64,000 bases of DNA from Mucilaginibacter sp. SMC90 (GTDB lineage: Bacteria > Bacteroidota > Bacteroidia > Sphingobacteriales > Sphingobacteriaceae), in the NCBI RefSeq assembly GCF_022811725.1, contig NZ_CP094527.1, positions 7,998,001 to 8,062,000 of the forward strand, read 5' to 3'. A model generated the notes under the pieces. The model worked only from the letters and a program-made list of their open reading frames with translations. It ran no database searches and was not told the DNA's origin. Positions within the stretch are counted from its first letter, which is position 1; each line of letters begins with the position of its first letter. This document shows, piece after piece, positions 17,178 to 25,817 of the stretch. A program made the translations under genes and the position numbers.

Positions 17178-17236
17178 GGCTTTTTTTAACTTAAGTTTTT
17201 CCTGGTTCTTGATTCTAACGGTCTTGCTTCTCTCCC

Positions 17237-18157
17237 CTATGCTCTCGTATCATTACCATGATAAATACTCAGGTAGCTTTCATAGCGGGATAGGGTTATC
17301 TCGCCTTCTTCCAAAGCTTCGAGAACGGCGCAGCCGGGCTCGTTAATATGGCGGCAATTGTTAAAACGACAATCGTGCATGCGTTCGCGCATTTCGGGGA
17401 AGAAATGGCCAAGCTCCTGTTTTTCAATGTCGATCACACCCAGTTCTCGGATACCGGGGGTATCAATGATGAAACCGCCCTGGGGTAACTCAAACATTTC
17501 GGCAAAGGTGGTGGTGTGCATGCCTTTATCACTCCAGTCGGATACCATATTGGTGCGCAGTTCCAGTTCGGGCAGCAGTGCGTTGATCAGGCTTGACTTG
17601 CCTACACCCGAGTGACCGGAGAACAGGGTTACTTTATCCTTTAACAAATCCTGTACCTGGTTGATATTAGTACCCTCAATGGCTGACACCTCAAAGCAGG
17701 GATAGCCGATATCTTCATAAATCGCCTTATAATCAGCCAAAACTTCAAGGCCTTCATCGCTGAAAAGATCGAGTTTATTGAATACTAATCTTGCAGGGAT
17801 ATCATAGGCTTCGGCGGTTACCAAAAACCTGTCGATAAAACCAAGGGAAGTACGCGGCGAGGCCAGTGTTACTACCAGAATGGCCTGGTCAAGATTGGCT
17901 GCAATGATCTGCGCCTGCTTACTCAGGTTAATGGCCTTACGGATGATATAATTTTTACGCTGACGCAGATTCGTGATCACACCATCTTCACGATCGGGCT
18001 CCATTTCAAAATCAACGATATCGCCAACCGCAATAGGGTTGGTGGTGGTGATACCTTTGATCCGGAACTTTCCCTTGATGCGACAATCTATCTTTTGTCC
18101 ATCGGGTGTTTGTACCTGGTACCAGCTTCCGGTTGATTTTGTTATTAGTCCCTGCAT
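17237..18157 (-). CDS. rsgA: Ribosome small subunit GTPase RsgA
   Basis: RsgA is a circularly permuted GTPase that checks late 30S ribosome assembly. The 306-residue protein starts MQGLITKSTGSWYQV with an OB-fold, then has the permuted G motifs NKLDLF (G4), GHSGVGKSSLINALL (G1) and DTPGIRELG (G3). The zinc-binding tail CRFNNCRHINEPGCAV supplies the Cys and His ligands. The frame is open upstream to 18262, but those 35 residues derive from the AATTCG tract, so the ATG at 18157 was chosen. It is intact and of normal length. Confidence 0.96.
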   Translation of the reverse strand: MQGLITKSTGSWYQVQTPDGQKIDCRIKGKFRIKGITTTNPIAVGDIVDFEMEPDREDGVITNLRQRKNYIIRKAINLSKQAQIIAANLDQAILVVTLASPRTSLGFIDRFLVTAEAYDIPARLVFNKLDLFSDEGLEVLADYKAIYEDIGYPCFEVSAIEGTNINQVQDLLKDKVTLFSGHSGVGKSSLINALLPELELRTNMVSDWSDKGMHTTTFAEMFELPQGGFIIDTPGIRELGVIDIEKQELGHFFPEMRERMHDCRFNNCRHINEPGCAVLEALEEGEITLSRYESYLSIYHGNDTRA

Positions 18158-18195
18158 ATTATCAAGGTTCAAAAGTAGCAAATTTAAATTTGACA

Positions 18196-18440
18196 CTAAT
18201 TTTTTCGAATTGATGCGAATTAAACGAATTGCCGTTATGATGTATAAAGAACTTCCACACAAATTTTAGCGAATTAATCTAATTGCACGAATTGATTCTC
18301 TGCTCCATGATTCGTGTAATTCGGCTAATTGTGTACAGGTTGCTCAGTATTCGTGTAGAAATTTAAACACGAATTTTAACGAATTAATCCAATTACACTA
18401 ATCACTTTCTACTCTACGATCTGTGCTATTCGTTTAGATT
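18196..18440. repeat. Second AATTCG-rich degenerate repeat tract
   Basis: Variants of CGAATTAATCCAATTACAC, ATTCGTGTAATTCGG and ACACGAATTTTAACGAATTAA recur on both strands, upstream of rsgA. The motif family is the same as around the GxxExxY gene. After the tract (about 18455-18530) there is a short hairpin-rich stretch (GAAGTTTTTGAAACTTC), then about 110 bp with nothing recognisable before the thr promoter. Confidence 0.6.
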
Positions 18441-18647
18441 GTATCTCTCCGGCAAAGCATTCGAAGTTTTTGAAACTTCGCAAGTGTCTTAAACCGCTTA
18501 AAGACTTCGTAAGTGCAGCTTGTCAATCTTCAATAATATGCAATTACTGATAAAACCTTTTATCTATTAACCTCATTATCAAATCCATCATTTCCACACC
18601 CGGTCGCCTGATAATTATTGCGAAAATCATAATTTATAAAATAATTC

Positions 18648-18679
18648 TTGCGTATTCAAAAATAATCTACTTACTTTAC
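18648..18679 (+). promoter_or_regulatory. Probable thr operon promoter
   Basis: TTG at 18648-18650 is followed after 21 bp by TACTTTAC (18672-18679), a weak match to TAnnTTTG. It lies 11 bp before the leader peptide ATG. Confidence 0.4.
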
Positions 18680-18690
18680 AGACATTATAT

Positions 18691-18756
18691 ATGACAATTA
18701 ACAACACCATTATTACAACTATTATTACCACCGGCATAAACCTCGGAGGAAGATAA
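18691..18756 (+). CDS. thrL: Threonine operon leader peptide
   Basis: This 21-codon frame has six threonine and six isoleucine codons (MTINNTIITTIITTG is its first part), ends with a TAA at 18754 and lies directly upstream of an intrinsic terminator and of thrA. That is the composition of the enterobacterial thrL peptide, which senses charged tRNA-Thr and tRNA-Ile. The last codons (CTC GGA GGA AGA) double as the 5' arm of an antiterminator. A ribosome stalled at the Thr/Ile codons should leave that arm free, and one that reaches the stop should cover it. The enterobacterial analogy is established knowledge; its operation here is inferred. Confidence 0.85.
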   Translation: MTINNTIITTIITTGINLGGR

Positions 18757-18826
18757 TCGTATGGTGTAAAAACATAAAAAATGAAACCAGATGAAAGCCT
18801 TCCTCCGCAAAGAGGAAGGCTTTTTT
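18744..18826 (+). promoter_or_regulatory. Threonine attenuator: antiterminator and terminator
   Basis: The terminator stem is GCCTTCCTC (18797-18805) with GAGGAAGGC (18812-18820), loop CGCAAA, followed by six T (18821-18826). The competing antiterminator pairs CGGAGGAAG (18744-18752, inside the leader frame) with CTTCCTCCG (18799-18807) over nine perfect base pairs. The two structures share 18799-18805 and cannot form together. The thrA start codon is 26 bp after the T-run. Confidence 0.85.
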
Positions 18827-18852
18827 GTTATAGCTTGATACTAAACCCATAA

Positions 18853-21303
18853 ATGAAAGTTTTAAAATTCGGAGGTACTTCCGTTGGATCTGTAAGCAGC
18901 ATCCAAACCCTGTTAAGCATCCTGAAGGATGAAGTAAAAAATGATGAAAAGCCGGTGGTGGTATTATCTGCCATGGGCGGCGTAACCAATCTGCTCTCGG
19001 CCATGGCCGAAGACGCGGCCAACGGTATTGAATTTACCGCCGGGCTTGCCGAGCTTGAAAAGCGCCATTTTGATGCGGTGAAAGCCCTTTTGGACGTACA
19101 AAACCAAAACCCGGCTCTCACCCGCTTAAAAATTCACTTCAACCAGCTGGAAGAACTGCTACAGGGTGTACTTACCCTTCGCGAACTTACCCCGAAAACC
19201 CGCGACCAGGTGCTGGCCTTTGGCGAACGTTGCTCAACCCTGATGGTGAGCAAAATTGCGGCCCAGCATTTTGGCGATGTGCTTTTTGTTGATGCCGCCG
19301 ATGTGATCAAAACCGACAGCGCTTTCGGCAACGCCAAAGTAAATACCGAACTAACCGAACGACTGGTACAAGGCCTGTATGCCGAAAATAAAGGCAAAAC
19401 GCTGATCGTTACCGGTTTTATTGCTTCAAACGATGTCGGCCAAACCACAACTTTAGGTCGCGGCGGCTCCGATTATACCGCTGCTATTTTCGGCGCAGCT
19501 CTAAACGCGCAGGAAATCCAGATCTGGACCGACGTTAACGGCATGATGACCGCCGATCCGCGCATGGTGAAAAAAGCGTTCTCCCTAACCGAGCTTACTT
19601 ATACCGAAGCCATGGAACTTTCCTACTTCGGTGCCAAGGTGATCTATCCGCCAACCATGATCCCGGCATTTTTAAAGAAGATCCCTATCGTGATCAAAAA
19701 CACCTTCGAGCCTGAATTTGAAGGTACCGTGATCCGTGATGATTGCAAGGCCTCTACCCTGCCAATTAAAGGGATCTCATCTATCAATAATATCAGCATC
19801 CTCAACTTAGAGGGTAGCGGCATGGTAGGCAAATCGGGTTTTAGCGGCAGGTTGTTCTCCTTACTTGCCCGCGAGCAGATCAACGTGATCCTGATCACCC
19901 AGTCGTCATCCGAGCATAGCATAACCTTCGCTGTTCAGCCGCAGGACACCGAGCGTGCTAAACAGGTTATAGAACAGGAGTTTGAACTGGAGCTTGCCGC
20001 CAAAAAACTGGAACATTTAGTTATCGAAAAAAACCTTGCTATCCTGGCTATCGTAGGCGAAAATATGAAACAAACCCCGGGCATGTCGGGCAAGCTGTTC
20101 CATGCGCTGGGCCGTAATGGTGTAAACGTAAGGGCTATAGCACAGGGTTCGTCAGAGTATAATATCTCAGTGATCATCTCGGCCAACGATCTTTCAAAAG
20201 CCCTGAACGCTGTACATGATGCATTCTTTGTGCAGCTTACCAAAACTCTGCATGCATTTTGTTTGGGTACGGGCAACATCGGTAAAACGTTGTTCAATCA
20301 ATTAAATGCCCATAGCGACTACCTAAAAGACAACAACGGCATCCAGGTTAAAATAGCCGGTATCAGCAATACCCGTAAAATGACTTTCAACAGCGATGGC
20401 ATTTCGCTGGATACCTGGCGGGATGATCTGCAATCGTCACCTTACGAGGCCGATCTGCAATCGTTCATCAACCGCATGAAAGAAATGAACCTGCCCAATT
20501 GTGTATTCATTGATAATACTGCAAGTCCTGTTCCTATCGGTTTTTATGAGGAGATCTTTAAAGCCAATATCTCGGTGATCACCTGTAATAAAATAGGTAA
20601 CTCGGGCAGCTATAAGCAATACCGCACATTTAAAGATACCGCCCGTGCCCATGGTGTTGATTTCTTTTACGAAACCAACGTTGGTGCCGGTCTGCCAATC
20701 ATCAATACCTTAAAAAATCTGATGAACAGCGGCGACAGGGTACAACGGATCGAGGCAATACTTTCGGGCACTATCTCGTTCATCTTTAATAACTTTAAGG
20801 GCGATGCCAATTTCCACGATGTGGTTAAAGAGGCCCAGGAAAAAGGCTATACCGAACCAGATCCTCGTGATGACCTGAGCGGTAAGGATTTTATGCGCAA
20901 AATGCTCATCCTTGCCCGCGATGCCGGCTACCCGATGGAAGAAGCCGACGTTGAAATAGAAAGCGTGTTGCCAAAAGCAAGCCTTGAAGCCAAAACCGTT
21001 GAAGATTTTTACGCAACATTAAAAACCGAAGACGCGCATTTTGCCAAACTAAAAGATGCGGCCGAAAAAGACGGAAAGGTATTACGCTACATTGGCAAAC
21101 TGGAAAACGGTAAAGTAAGCATCACCCTGCAAATGGTTGATGAAAACCATCCGTTCTACATGCTATCGGGCAGTGATAACATTATATCGTTCACTACCGA
21201 CAGGTACCGTGAGCGTCCGCTGGTAGTAAAAGGCCCCGGCGCAGGTGCCGAAGTAACCGCCGCGGGTGTATTTGCTGATTTAATAAACGTGGGCGCGAAT
21301 TAA
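18853..21303 (+). CDS. thrA: Bifunctional aspartate kinase / homoserine dehydrogenase I
   Basis: The 816-residue fusion catalyses the first and third steps from aspartate to homoserine. The kinase domain (about 1-290) starts KFGGTSVGS, followed by two ACT-like regulatory segments (about 310-460, including GMSGKLFHALGRNGVNVRAIAQGSSEYNIS split over the second). The homoserine dehydrogenase domain (about 465-816) has the nucleotide loop LGTGNIGKTLFNQL and the catalytic stretch ETNVGAGLPIINTL. Length equals that of E. coli ThrA. It is the first structural gene after a Thr/Ile attenuator, so threonine control at transcription is likely, with allosteric control through the ACT domains known for the family. 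Confidence 0.97.
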   Translation: MKVLKFGGTSVGSVSSIQTLLSILKDEVKNDEKPVVVLSAMGGVTNLLSAMAEDAANGIEFTAGLAELEKRHFDAVKALLDVQNQNPALTRLKIHFNQLEELLQGVLTLRELTPKTRDQVLAFGERCSTLMVSKIAAQHFGDVLFVDAADVIKTDSAFGNAKVNTELTERLVQGLYAENKGKTLIVTGFIASNDVGQTTTLGRGGSDYTAAIFGAALNAQEIQIWTDVNGMMTADPRMVKKAFSLTELTYTEAMELSYFGAKVIYPPTMIPAFLKKIPIVIKNTFEPEFEGTVIRDDCKASTLPIKGISSINNISILNLEGSGMVGKSGFSGRLFSLLAREQINVILITQSSSEHSITFAVQPQDTERAKQVIEQEFELELAAKKLEHLVIEKNLAILAIVGENMKQTPGMSGKLFHALGRNGVNVRAIAQGSSEYNISVIISANDLSKALNAVHDAFFVQLTKTLHAFCLGTGNIGKTLFNQLNAHSDYLKDNNGIQVKIAGISNTRKMTFNSDGISLDTWRDDLQSSPYEADLQSFINRMKEMNLPNCVFIDNTASPVPIGFYEEIFKANISVITCNKIGNSGSYKQYRTFKDTARAHGVDFFYETNVGAGLPIINTLKNLMNSGDRVQRIEAILSGTISFIFNNFKGDANFHDVVKEAQEKGYTEPDPRDDLSGKDFMRKMLILARDAGYPMEEADVEIESVLPKASLEAKTVEDFYATLKTEDAHFAKLKDAAEKDGKVLRYIGKLENGKVSITLQMVDENHPFYMLSGSDNIISFTTDRYRERPLVVKGPGAGAEVTAAGVFADLINVGAN

Positions 21304-21315
21304 GAGCCGTTTTAA

Positions 21316-21423
21316 ATCCCCTCTTGAGAGGGGGCGCGACGGGCAAGAGCGTTAGCAGGGGTGTGTTTATGCGATAGATATTCAAAGCGGGAACACACCC
21401 CTCCACCCCTCTCGAGAGGGGAA
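21316..21423. repeat. GC-rich inverted repeat between thrA and thrB
   Basis: The segment holds two near-palindromes (CCCCTCTTGAGAGGGG at 21318 and CCCCTCTCGAGAGGGG at 21406-21421) around an 11-bp perfect inverted repeat, AGGGGTGTGTT (21357-21367) and AACACACCCCT (21392-21402). It could fold into a branched hairpin in the mRNA. It occupies most of the 192-bp gap in an operon that is usually compact. Confidence 0.7.
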
Positions 21424-21495
21424 TCACACTACCCTCGCTTTTTAGCTTCAGAGTTATACCTGAAAGCGACAAATAATAGTTTGATATTTTGAATA

Positions 21496-22494
21496 ATGGA
21501 AAATAATTTAGAGGAATTAAAAGCAGCCCCGCAAGCGGCTCCCCTTTCAGGGAACGGGGGCCGCGACAGCATCCACGTTTTTGCCCCGGCAACTGTAGCC
21601 AACGTGGTTTGCGGTTTTGATGTGCTGGGTTTTGCGGTTGATGAACCCGGCGACGAGGTGGTCATGCGTGTGACCGGCAAACCGGGCATCACCATCAGTA
21701 AAATTACCGGTGATGACGGTCGCCTGCCACTTGACCCGGCAAAAAACACCGTGAGTGTTAGCGTACAGCATTACTTACAAAGTGTTGGCCGTGCCGATAT
21801 TGGTTTGGATATCGAATTGCATAAAAAAATGCCAATCGGCAGTGGTTTGGGTTCAAGCTCGGCCAGTACGGTTGCGGGTTTGTTTGCCATCAAAACTTTA
21901 TTGGGCGATGATTCCGACCCTATAAAACTATTGCCTTTTGCCATGAAAGGCGAAGAAATGGCTTGCGGTCATGGCCATGCCGATAACGTAGCCCCTGCTC
22001 TGTTCGGTGGCTTTGTGCTGATCCGTAGTTATGAGCCGCTTGATGTGGTAAGGTTACCTCACCCTAAAAACCTGTGGTGCGCTATTGTTTTCCCGGACGT
22101 GGATGTCCCTACGCGCGAAGCCCGCCAGATCATCCGCAAAAATATCCAGATGAAGGATGCCGTAACCCAATGGGGCAATATTGCCGGCCTGGTGAGCGGT
22201 TTATTTATGCAGGATATCGACCTGATCGGTCGCAGTATGAAGGATGTACTGGTTGAACCGGTACGCTCTATGCTGATCCCTGATTTTTATAAAATGCGCG
22301 AAATGGCTATGGAGCTTGGTGCCGTAAGCTTTGGCATTTCTGGTTCGGGCCCATCTGTTTTTGCCTTTACAAGAGATGAAGCAACAGCCCACAGTATTAC
22401 CCAAAAGCTCCAGCAGCATTTAACCGGTTTAAAAATCGGCTCGAACAGTTACGTATCAACTATAAATGACGCGGGGCCTAAGGTTTTGGGATAG
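21496..22494 (+). CDS. thrB: Homoserine kinase
   Basis: ThrB phosphorylates homoserine with ATP in the threonine pathway. The 332-residue protein is a GHMP kinase with the ATP-binding loop PIGSGLGSSSAS and the C-terminal GISGSGPSVFAF motif. About 24 residues before VHFAPATV-like sequence (here IHVFAPATVANVVCGFDVLG) are an N-terminal extension rich in Ala and Pro; a later start is not available as ATG before that motif, so the ATG at 21496 was kept. It is the middle gene of thrA-thrB-thrC. Confidence 0.95.
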   Translation: MENNLEELKAAPQAAPLSGNGGRDSIHVFAPATVANVVCGFDVLGFAVDEPGDEVVMRVTGKPGITISKITGDDGRLPLDPAKNTVSVSVQHYLQSVGRADIGLDIELHKKMPIGSGLGSSSASTVAGLFAIKTLLGDDSDPIKLLPFAMKGEEMACGHGHADNVAPALFGGFVLIRSYEPLDVVRLPHPKNLWCAIVFPDVDVPTREARQIIRKNIQMKDAVTQWGNIAGLVSGLFMQDIDLIGRSMKDVLVEPVRSMLIPDFYKMREMAMELGAVSFGISGSGPSVFAFTRDEATAHSITQKLQQHLTGLKIGSNSYVSTINDAGPKVLG

Positions 22495-22547
22495 TCCCGA
22501 GTCTAAAGCCAGAAGTAGTAAGTTATAAGTCAAAACTATAAAAAGCC

Positions 22548-22627
22548 ATGTCATCGAGGTACGAAGCAATCGCCGATAAGCAGGTCCGCCCTGTATAGTT
22601 CGCGATTGCTTCGTACCTCGCAATGAC
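22548..22627. repeat. TGTCATTGCGAG palindromic repeat, copy 2
   Basis: The 80-bp unit runs from ATGTCATCGAGGTACGAAGC to TCGTACCTCGCAATGAC. The arms GAGGTACGAAGCAATCGC and GCGATTGCTTCGTACCTC are an exact 18-bp inverted repeat. The centre carries CCGCCCTGTATAG. It lies in the 187-bp gap between thrB and thrC. Confidence 0.85.
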
Positions 22628-22681
22628 GAGTGCAGAAAAAAATAAATCCGAAATCGAAATTCCGAAATCCGAAATCAAAAA

Positions 22682-23992
22682 ATGAAACTCTACAGTACCA
22701 ATAACACCTTATCCGAAGTATCTTTTAAAGATGCCGTTTTTAATAGTATGCCACAGGATAAGGGTTTGTATATGCCTTATAGCATCCCCCGTTTGGATAA
22801 TGATTTTATCAATAACCTTGATAAATATACTTTGCCCGAAATCGCTTTTAAAGTAGCCCAAAACCTGCTTGGTGATTCTATTCCTGAAGCTGATCTGAAA
22901 GCACTGATCGATGATGCTATCAACTTCCCGGCCCCAATTGTTAAATTAGAAGATAATGTTTACGTGCTGGAGTTATTTCATGGCCCATCACTGGCATTCA
23001 AAGATTTTGGCGCACGGTTCATGAGCCGTGTAATGAGCTATTTCCTTGAACCCGGCGAAAAGCAGCTTGATGTATTGGTTGCAACCAGTGGCGATACAGG
23101 CGGTGCTGTAGCCCTTGGCTTTTTAGGCGTACCTAATACCCGGGTTACTATCCTTTATCCTAAAGGCAAAGTGAGCGGCGTGCAGGAACAGCAGCTAACC
23201 ACCAACGGCCAAAATATTCGCGCACTTGAGGTAGACGGCACTTTTGATGATTGCCAGGCTTTGGTGAAACAGGCTTTTGTTGATGAAGAACTGAACGAAA
23301 AATTCCGCCTTACATCTGCCAACTCTATTAACATAGCTCGTTTGGTTCCGCAAACTTTTTACTATTTCAATGCCTATGCACAGCTGTTAAGGCAAGGGAT
23401 TAAAAAAGTGGTTTTCTCGGTGCCGAGCGGCAATTTTGGTAATATCGGCGCTGGTTTGTTGGCCTGGAAAATGGGCTTGCCTGTCGAGAAATTCATTGCT
23501 GCAACCAATGTTAATGATACCGTTCCCGAGTTTTTAAAAACCGGCGTTTATCAGCCTAAACCATCTGTTGCAACATTATCTAACGCGATGGATGTTGGCA
23601 ACCCGAGCAATTGGGTACGCATTGCCGATCTGTTTAAAAACGATACCGAAGCACTTAAAGAGCTTGTTGTTGGTTTTAAATATGATGACGAAGAAACCGT
23701 AAAAGCCATTAATTGGGTATTTGATAATTATGATTATGTGGTTTGTCCGCATACTGCTATAGCCTGGCAGGCCCTAACCGATTACAAACAGGACCATGCC
23801 GCTGCAGATACCGCCGGTGTATTCCTTTCAACAGCACATCCTTGTAAATTCCCCGATGTTTTCAGCGATGAGGTAGCTGCTAAAATTGATGTGCCCGAAC
23901 AGGTAAAAGAACTGGAATCAAAAACCAAACTGGCAGTAGCCATCAGTAAAGATTTTGCTGATTTTAAAGGCTACCTTTTAGGGGTTAATTAA
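22682..23992 (+). CDS. thrC: Threonine synthase
   Basis: ThrC converts O-phosphohomoserine to threonine with PLP. The PLP lysine lies in GPSLAFKDFGARFM (about residue 110), the phosphate-binding glycine loop is SGDTGGAV, and PSGNFGNIGAGL is a further family motif. The 436-residue length is normal for the Bacteroidota and E. coli type. It closes the thrABC operon; a repeat copy lies on each side of the gene. Transcription from the thrA promoter would have to pass through both intergenic repeat elements. Confidence 0.97.
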   Translation: MKLYSTNNTLSEVSFKDAVFNSMPQDKGLYMPYSIPRLDNDFINNLDKYTLPEIAFKVAQNLLGDSIPEADLKALIDDAINFPAPIVKLEDNVYVLELFHGPSLAFKDFGARFMSRVMSYFLEPGEKQLDVLVATSGDTGGAVALGFLGVPNTRVTILYPKGKVSGVQEQQLTTNGQNIRALEVDGTFDDCQALVKQAFVDEELNEKFRLTSANSINIARLVPQTFYYFNAYAQLLRQGIKKVVFSVPSGNFGNIGAGLLAWKMGLPVEKFIAATNVNDTVPEFLKTGVYQPKPSVATLSNAMDVGNPSNWVRIADLFKNDTEALKELVVGFKYDDEETVKAINWVFDNYDYVVCPHTAIAWQALTDYKQDHAAADTAGVFLSTAHPCKFPDVFSDEVAAKIDVPEQVKELESKTKLAVAISKDFADFKGYLLGVN

Positions 23993-24045
23993 TTTAAGTA
24001 TTTTTAGCTGCTGGAAAAAGCTTTTAAAAGAAAGCAGCCACCAAC

Positions 24046-24134
24046 ATGTCATTGCGAGAAACGAAGCAATCTCGTAACTATGCAGATCTGCTCTGTATAG
24101 CATACGATTGCCACGCTACCGCTCGCAATGACAT
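24046..24134. repeat. TGTCATTGCGAG palindromic repeat, copy 3
   Basis: The 89-bp unit has ends ATGTCATTGCGAG and CTCGCAATGACAT, exact reverse complements over 13 bp, and a centre with GCTCTGTATAG. It is 54 bp downstream of thrC. Confidence 0.85.
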
Positions 24135-24179
24135 GGTTAGGTAAATACCGCCGGCACCTGATTCAATACCGAAACAAAA

Positions 24180-24536
24180 ATGTTTAACAAAACCCTGATA
24201 TTTACCTGCCTTCTGGCAATTTGCCTAACCGCCTGCAGCCGTAAACAAAAGTTCGACCGTGATAAATGGGATGACGGAGATGGCCTCACCTTCGCTTATC
24301 GCCCCAGCATGGTTGAAGACCTGATTGCAAGCAAGCAGCTCAATAACCTTAAATATCAACAGGTGATCCATTTACTTCACCGCCCTCAGTTAAGCAACAA
24401 GGATAGTATGGTTTATGATCTCGACAGGCAGTACAGTAAAGGCACTTTAGTTTATACCCAAACACTTGTTGTTTTCCTGAAAGATTCGGTGGTTACCAAG
24501 GCCGAAGTTCATGAAACCCACGCAAAAAAGAAATGA
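24180..24536 (+). CDS. Small lipoprotein of unknown function
   Basis: This 118-residue protein has a signal peptide with a lipobox LTAC (Cys19), so it should be a lipid-anchored envelope protein. The mature part has KWDDGDGLTFAYRPSMVEDLI, a helical segment (LNNLKYQQVIHLLHRPQ) and a short beta-rich end with DRQY and YTQTLVVFLKD. The helix-then-strand order and the ligand-free length resemble SmpA/BamE-like lipoproteins, but the resemblance is weak. It is convergent with the toxin-antitoxin genes, whose toxin stop is immediately after this gene. Confidence 0.75.
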   Translation: MFNKTLIFTCLLAICLTACSRKQKFDRDKWDDGDGLTFAYRPSMVEDLIASKQLNNLKYQQVIHLLHRPQLSNKDSMVYDLDRQYSKGTLVYTQTLVVFLKDSVVTKAEVHETHAKKK

Positions 24537-24845
24537 TTATCGGGGTTTAAAAGCAGGGTTGTTTTTAAGCAGTCGTTTGCTGTGATGAACGGTAAGTACA
24601 TCAATCCGGGTCTTGTTTATAATTCTATAAATCACCCGGTAACTCCCTACCAGTACTTCTCTTATTAAAGGGTCTTGTTTTTCAGGAACAACTTTACCTC
24701 TTCTTGGAAATCTCTCTAAAGGTTTAACGCATAATAGCAATCGTTGAACCTGCATCTGAGCGTAATGAACAGAGTCCTTAGCTATAAATTCGGCTATATT
24801 GTCAATGTCCTTAATTGCCTGCTTAGTCCAGTTTATTTCAACCAT
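24537..24845 (-). CDS. RelE/ParE-family toxin
   Basis: This 102-residue protein begins VEINWTKQAIKDIDNIAEFI and has VLVGSYRVIYRIINKTRIDVLTVHHSKR, the beta-sheet core of the RelE/ParE superfamily. The spacing is closer to ParE, which poisons DNA gyrase, than to RelE, an mRNA endonuclease, but the target is not proven. The start overlaps the end of the upstream antitoxin gene by 13 bp, so the two are translated together as a type II toxin-antitoxin module. It abuts the facing lipoprotein gene with no gap. Confidence 0.88.
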   Translation of the reverse strand: MVEINWTKQAIKDIDNIAEFIAKDSVHYAQMQVQRLLLCVKPLERFPRRGKVVPEKQDPLIREVLVGSYRVIYRIINKTRIDVLTVHHSKRLLKNNPAFKPR

Positions 24846-25018
24846 TTAGCCAAGCTTTCTTTAGCTTCCTCTGTAGACAGTGTTTCGCCGTTGTTTGATT
24901 GTTCAATACCAACGTCAATTTTATTCAACAACATTAACCGGTCTAATATCTCATCAAAGCTAAATTCGCCAGGCAAATCATTTACTGTCTTTAGCACTTC
25001 TTCTTTCGTTAGCATCAT
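24833..25018 (-). CDS. Antitoxin of the ParE-like module
   Basis: This 61-residue acidic protein lies upstream of the toxin and overlaps it by 13 bp, the usual order for type II modules. The N-terminal helix (TKEEVLKTVNDLPGEFSFDEILDRLMLL) looks like a short DNA-binding or dimerising region, and the C-terminal tail (STEEAKESLAKWL) is the sort of segment that wraps around a ParE toxin. Two ATG codons in tandem (25018 and 25015) can start it. It should both neutralise the toxin and repress the pair. Confidence 0.8.
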   Translation of the reverse strand: MMLTKEEVLKTVNDLPGEFSFDEILDRLMLLNKIDVGIEQSNNGETLSTEEAKESLAKWLK

Positions 25019-25086
25019 TAACTATTTAATAATCTAATTTACTAATTAAAATTTAAAGTGTTTATTAGCTTTAAGTTTTAACACTA

Positions 25087-25692
25087 ATGATCAACACTAT
25101 AATATTCGATCTGGGTGCCGTTTTAATTGACTGGAATCCGCATTATATGTACCGCACCCTGTTTACCAACGAACAGGAAATGATAGATTTTCTGGCCAAT
25201 ATCTGCACTTCCGACTGGAATGAGGAACAGGATGCCGGCCGTTCCCTGCAAGAAGGTACCGATCTGCTTATCGCCCAATTCCCCGAACATGAAGCCAATA
25301 TCCGCGCTTTTTATTCCCGCTGGGTTGAAATGTTGGGCGAGCCATTTCATGGCACCGTAGAGCTATTCAAACAGCTAAAGGAAAGTGGCAAATACAAGAT
25401 CTACGCATTGACTAATTGGTCGGCCGAAACGTTTCCGATGGCCCAGGAGCGCTTTGAGTTTTTAAACTGGTTTGACGGCATTGTGGTATCGGGTACCGAA
25501 AAAATGCGGAAACCAACCCCGGCCTTTTACCAGATCCTGCTCGATCGTTACAATGTAAAAGCCGGCGAGGCATTGTTTATTGACGATAACTATCGCAATA
25601 TCTTAGCAGCCGAAAAAATGGGGATCAAATGTATCCACTTTACATCATCAGATGCTTTAGAAGTGGAGTTGAAGGGTTTGGAGCTTTTATAA
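25087..25692 (+). CDS. HAD-superfamily phosphatase (YihX-like)
   Basis: This 201-residue protein is a haloacid-dehalogenase hydrolase. Motif I is FDLGAVLIDWN (nucleophile Asp8; the fourth position is Ala instead of the more common Asp acid/base), motif II is ALTNWS, motif III is the lysine region KMRKPTP, and motif IV is FIDDNYRN. The helical cap lies between motifs I and II. YihX-type members remove phosphate from glucose-1-phosphate and similar sugars; the actual substrate here is unknown. It is divergent from the toxin-antitoxin pair and followed by a repeat copy. Confidence 0.88.
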   Translation: MINTIIFDLGAVLIDWNPHYMYRTLFTNEQEMIDFLANICTSDWNEEQDAGRSLQEGTDLLIAQFPEHEANIRAFYSRWVEMLGEPFHGTVELFKQLKESGKYKIYALTNWSAETFPMAQERFEFLNWFDGIVVSGTEKMRKPTPAFYQILLDRYNVKAGEALFIDDNYRNILAAEKMGIKCIHFTSSDALEVELKGLELL

Positions 25693-25722
25693 AACATTGG
25701 ATTACCTACGGATATTAATTTG

Positions 25723-25808
25723 TGTCATTGCGAGCGATAGCGTGGCAATCGCACGTAAGCAGATTCGCTCTGTATAGCATGCGATTGCTTCGTTCCTCGC
25801 AATGACAT
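25723..25808. repeat. TGTCATTGCGAG palindromic repeat, copy 4
   Basis: The 86-bp unit has ends TGTCATTGCGAG and CTCGCAATGACA, inner arms GGCAATCGCA and TGCGATTGC, and centre CGCTCTGTATAGC. It separates the facing HAD phosphatase and cysM genes. Confidence 0.85.
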
Positions 25809-25817
25809 GGTGTTTTC

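Noticed and set aside
18158..18262. Upstream extension of rsgA
   Set aside because: It is a translation of the AATTCG repeat tract; RsgA starts at MQGLITKS.
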